From the NCBI GenBank assembly GCA_026398675.1, contig JAPLSK010000197.1, forward strand, positions 1 to 12,360: DNA of 12,360 nt. Direction: 5' to 3'. This DNA comes from a bacterium (GTDB lineage Bacteria; RBG-13-66-14). The translations under genes were made by a program, and so were the position numbers. Positions 10,861 through 12,360 of this stretch are shown in pieces (position 1 is the first letter of the stretch; every line of letters starts with the position of its first letter). The notes under the pieces are model-generated. The model had not been told where the DNA came from. It did no database searches and was given only the letters and a program-made list of their open reading frames with translations.

Positions 10861-11878
10861 AGCCCAAGCCTCCACTTTTCAACATCAACTGCCCACACGC
10901 GGCGGCGATGTCGGTTCCCCTGGACTTGCGAACGCTCGCCGCGTAGGCCCCCCGGCGCGCCTCGGCCAGAAAGGCGTCAACCGATAAATGCGACGGAGAC
11001 TGGAAGGGCAGCCCCGCCACCGGGTTGTACGCGATGAGGTTCAGCTTGTGCGGCACCCGCGCGAGGAGCCGAACAACTGTTCGGGCGTCAGCCTCCCTGT
11101 CGTTGAACCCGCCCAGGAGGACGTACTCGAAGGTGACCCGTCGCCCGGTGCGGTCGTAGTATTCCCGGCAGGCCGCCAGGAGCTCGGCCAGCGGCCATTT
11201 CTTGTTCAGCGGCATCAGCTCCGTCCGCCTGGCGTCGTCGGGGGCGCCCAGGCTCACGGCCAGCTTCACCCGCTGCGGCTCCCCGCCCAATCGTTTTATT
11301 CCCGGCACGACACCGGCGGTGGAGACGGTAATCCTCCGCGCCCCGATGCCCAGCGGTCCCGTCAGGAGCCCCACCGCCCCCAGCGTCGCCTCGTAGTTCA
11401 ACAGCGGCTCGCCCATGCCCATGAAAACGACGTTGCGCAGCCTCGCGGATATTTTTTTCAACAGCAGGACCTGAGCGGCTATCTCGTGGGCCGCCAGGTC
11501 GCGCGTCTTCCCCAGCGTCCCCGTGGCGCAGAATGTGCAGCCAAGGTCGCAGCCGGCCATCGTCGAGACGCAGGCTGCGTCGTAATCCTCCCCCGGCCTG
11601 AGCACCGTCTCGACCCGCGCGCCGTCGTCCAGTTCCAGCAGGAGCTTCACCGTGCCGTCGGTGCTCCGGGCCTCGTCCGCTACCCGGGGCAAGGTTGTCG
11701 TGTAATCCTTGGCGAGCTTCTCCCGCAGCGTCCCGGGCAGGTCGGTCATCTCCGTAATATCAGCCGCCCCCCTGGCCCAGAGCCAATCGAAAAGCTGCCG
11801 GGCGCGGTAGGCCGGCTCACCTAATCCACCGACGAGGTCGGTGAGCCCGGCGAGGTCGAGGGCGCGGAAGTTTTTCAT
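10850..11878 (-). CDS. rlmN: Dual-specificity rRNA/tRNA adenine C2-methyltransferase RlmN
   Basis: RlmN is a radical-SAM enzyme that makes 2-methyladenosine at A2503 of 23S rRNA and at A37 of some tRNAs, aiding translational fidelity. The 342-residue protein has the iron-sulfur motif C110-DLG-C114-TF-C117, the nearby Cys103 and the C-terminal Cys328 (AAACGQL), which corresponds to the methyl-carrying cysteine. All five match the spacing of the E. coli protein (118, 125, 129, 132, 355). Also seen are VVFMGMGEPLLNY, ITVSTAGVVPGI, LAVSLGAPDD, R.ELMPLN and FEYVLLGGFND. I chose the ATG at 11876-11878 because the family starts here; the frame stays open to 12139 but only through intergenic repeats. 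No Shine-Dalgarno sequence precedes the ATG, and TGT-TATTAT seven bases upstream suggests a leaderless message. Confidence 0.96.
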   Translation of the reverse strand: MKNFRALDLAGLTDLVGGLGEPAYRARQLFDWLWARGAADITEMTDLPGTLREKLAKDYTTTLPRVADEARSTDGTVKLLLELDDGARVETVLRPGEDYDAACVSTMAGCDLGCTFCATGTLGKTRDLAAHEIAAQVLLLKKISARLRNVVFMGMGEPLLNYEATLGAVGLLTGPLGIGARRITVSTAGVVPGIKRLGGEPQRVKLAVSLGAPDDARRTELMPLNKKWPLAELLAACREYYDRTGRRVTFEYVLLGGFNDREADARTVVRLLARVPHKLNLIAYNPVAGLPFQSPSHLSVDAFLAEARRGAYAASVRKSRGTDIAAACGQLMLKSGGLGSRG

Positions 11879-11885
11879 GGCGCTG

Positions 11886-11894
11886 ATAATAACA
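11886..11894 (-). promoter_or_regulatory. Candidate extended -10 promoter for a leaderless rlmN message
   Basis: The minus strand reads TGT then TATTAT (11891-11886), a good extended -10, with seven bases between it and the ATG. No -35 lies at the proper distance (GGGCCC there), as an extended -10 permits. Transcription would start at or next to the start codon. Confidence 0.4.
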
Positions 11895-11933
11895 GAAGCG
11901 GGGCGCACGGGCCCCGTTTTGAGTATCCGCAAG

Positions 11934-11960
11934 TAGGTGAGCCTTTCCCGGAGGGGAATG
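11934..11960. repeat. Intergenic repeat, TAGGTGAGCC family, copy 1
   Basis: TAGGTGAGCCTTTCCC followed by GGAGGGGAATG resembles the sequence at 12334-12360, exactly 400 bases further on. CCC/GGG arms make it a short imperfect hairpin. Confidence 0.6.
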
Positions 11961-12000
11961 GGTTTATGGCGGCCTTCACCCCGATTGCGGTGATGTGGGG

Positions 12001-12033
12001 TGGCCCCGTAGGGCGGCCCCTCTGTGGGCCGCC
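12001..12033. repeat. Intergenic repeat, GGCCCCGTAGGGCGGCCCCT family, copy 1
   Basis: This 33-base element differs from the copy at 12276-12308 at three positions. It contains GGGCGGCCCC and ends in GGGCCGCC, so the two ends can pair. Confidence 0.85.
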
Positions 12034-12040
12034 GCGATTC

Positions 12041-12079
12041 GACCCTCACCCTGGCCCTCTCCCTAAATGGAGAGGGGAT
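12041..12079. repeat. Intergenic repeat, CCCTCACCC...CCTCTCC hairpin family, copy 1
   Basis: GACCCTCACCCTGGCCCTCT is followed by a CCTCTCC/GGAGAGG hairpin with a six-base loop. Related versions are at 12171-12210 and 12315-12360, and a partial one at 12246-12265. Confidence 0.8.
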
Positions 12080-12083
12080 ATGC

Positions 12084-12105
12084 GGGCGACCATGGACGGT
12101 CGCCC
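12084..12105. repeat. Intergenic palindrome GGGCGACC-n6-GGTCGCCC
   Basis: Perfect 8-bp arms (12084-12091, 12098-12105) surround ATGGAC and are followed by CTACC. It appears once in the window but has the look of the other dispersed palindromes here. Confidence 0.65.
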
Positions 12106-12170
12106 CTACCACCGTGTGTCTGACGTAGGGCGTGGACAATAGTCCCCGCCGATTACACGCTCCCGGCCTC

Positions 12171-12210
12171 GACCCTGACCCCAGCCCTCACCCTACAAGG
12201 GAGAGGGTGA
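12171..12210. repeat. Intergenic repeat, CCCTCACCC hairpin family, copy 2
   Basis: GACCCTGACCCCAGCCCTCA leads into CCCTACAAGGGAGAGGGTGA. The unit order is that of copy 1, with CCTCTCC changed to CCTCACC. Confidence 0.7.
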
Positions 12211-12275
12211 CAGTCTAGCACCTTGTCCACGGCCCGTCGGCGCGCCGCTCCCACAGGGAGAGGGAAAACGCCGGG

Positions 12276-12308
12276 CGGCCCCGTAGGGCGGCCCCTCCGC
12301 GGGCCGCC
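12276..12308. repeat. Intergenic repeat, GGCCCCGTAGGGCGGCCCCT family, copy 2
   Basis: Matches 12001-12033 at 30 of 33 positions, same orientation. Confidence 0.85.
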
Positions 12309-12314
12309 ATGGTT

Positions 12315-12360
12315 TGCCCCTCACCCTAGCCCGTAGGCGAGCCTCTCCCCAGAGGGGAGA
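12315..12360. repeat. Intergenic repeats at the right edge: CCCTCACCC family copy 3 joined to TAGGTGAGCC family copy 2
   Basis: TGCCCCTCACCCTAGCCCGT is followed by TAGGCGAGCCTCTCCCCAGA. The CCTCTCCCC/GGGGAGA arms form a hairpin cut by the window end. The second half matches 11934-11960. Confidence 0.75.

Larger units (their letters stand above)
11879..12360. other. Gene-free region upstream of rlmN
   Basis: Apart from the rlmN promoter candidate, I see only the dispersed palindromic repeats listed separately. Reading frames that cross it are translations of those repeats and resemble no protein I know. Confidence 0.7.

Noticed and set aside
10988..11824. Open frame of 278 codons opposite rlmN
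   Set aside because: Antisense to RlmN with its complete cysteine set; no recognisable domain.
11879..12139. 87-codon N-terminal extension of RlmN
   Set aside because: It is translated from intergenic palindromic repeats, and the family start fits the ATG at 11878.
12001..12360. CRISPR-like array
   Set aside because: Repeats are of several families, irregularly spaced and palindromic, with no regular spacers or cas genes.
1..12360. tRNA, rRNA, transposase or phage genes
   Set aside because: No cloverleaf, rRNA segment or mobile-element protein could be recognised anywhere in the window.

Overview
This is a GC-rich (roughly 65 percent by eye) stretch of bacterial chromosome, probably from an uncultivated lineage. 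Most genes are ordinary housekeeping genes. The less ordinary content is a set of three paralogous small lipoproteins, several families of short dispersed repeats, and an abrupt switch of protein family inside the gene at the left edge. Lipoproteins and a peptidoglycan/division cluster fit a walled bacterium, probably with an outer membrane. The repeat style reminds me of candidate-phylum genomes such as Coatesbacteria, but nothing here proves that.

Layout. Positions 4483 down to 1 (minus strand) hold the start of a division and cell wall (dcw) cluster: mraZ, rsmH, ftsL, ftsI and murF, tightly packed or overlapping. murE, which usually lies between ftsI and murF, is absent. About 60 codons before the left edge the murF frame changes into a CapD/FlaA1-type sugar-nucleotide dehydratase sequence. 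Positions 4484-4980 are a divergent regulatory region. It has a clear mraZ promoter, an array of three MraZ boxes, and three copies of a GGGT-ATTTACCC dyad. Positions 4981-7353 (plus) encode a six-domain ribosomal protein S1 with long acidic, repetitive ends.

Positions 7354-9415 (plus) carry three tandem lipoprotein genes. Each has its own Shine-Dalgarno sequence and at least a candidate promoter, and each is followed by or separated from the next by a hairpin. They share a helical module of about 55 residues, present once in the first two proteins and twice in the third. From 9524 to 11878 (minus) lie an acyl-CoA dehydrogenase and the radical-SAM rRNA/tRNA methyltransferase RlmN, separated by an intergenic region with a promoter and a large palindrome. 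Positions 11879-12360 have no gene and are a mosaic of short palindromic repeats.

How it fits together. MraZ would repress its own operon through the boxes downstream of the promoter. RsmH methylates 16S rRNA, FtsL and FtsI act at the division septum, and MurF completes the peptidoglycan precursor. S1 on the opposite side of the shared regulatory region links division and translation genes. The most notable observations are the GAGCGAAGCGAG-containing repeat, which sits in the same reading frame inside both ftsI and rpsA and again between genes, and the duplicating lipoprotein module family.
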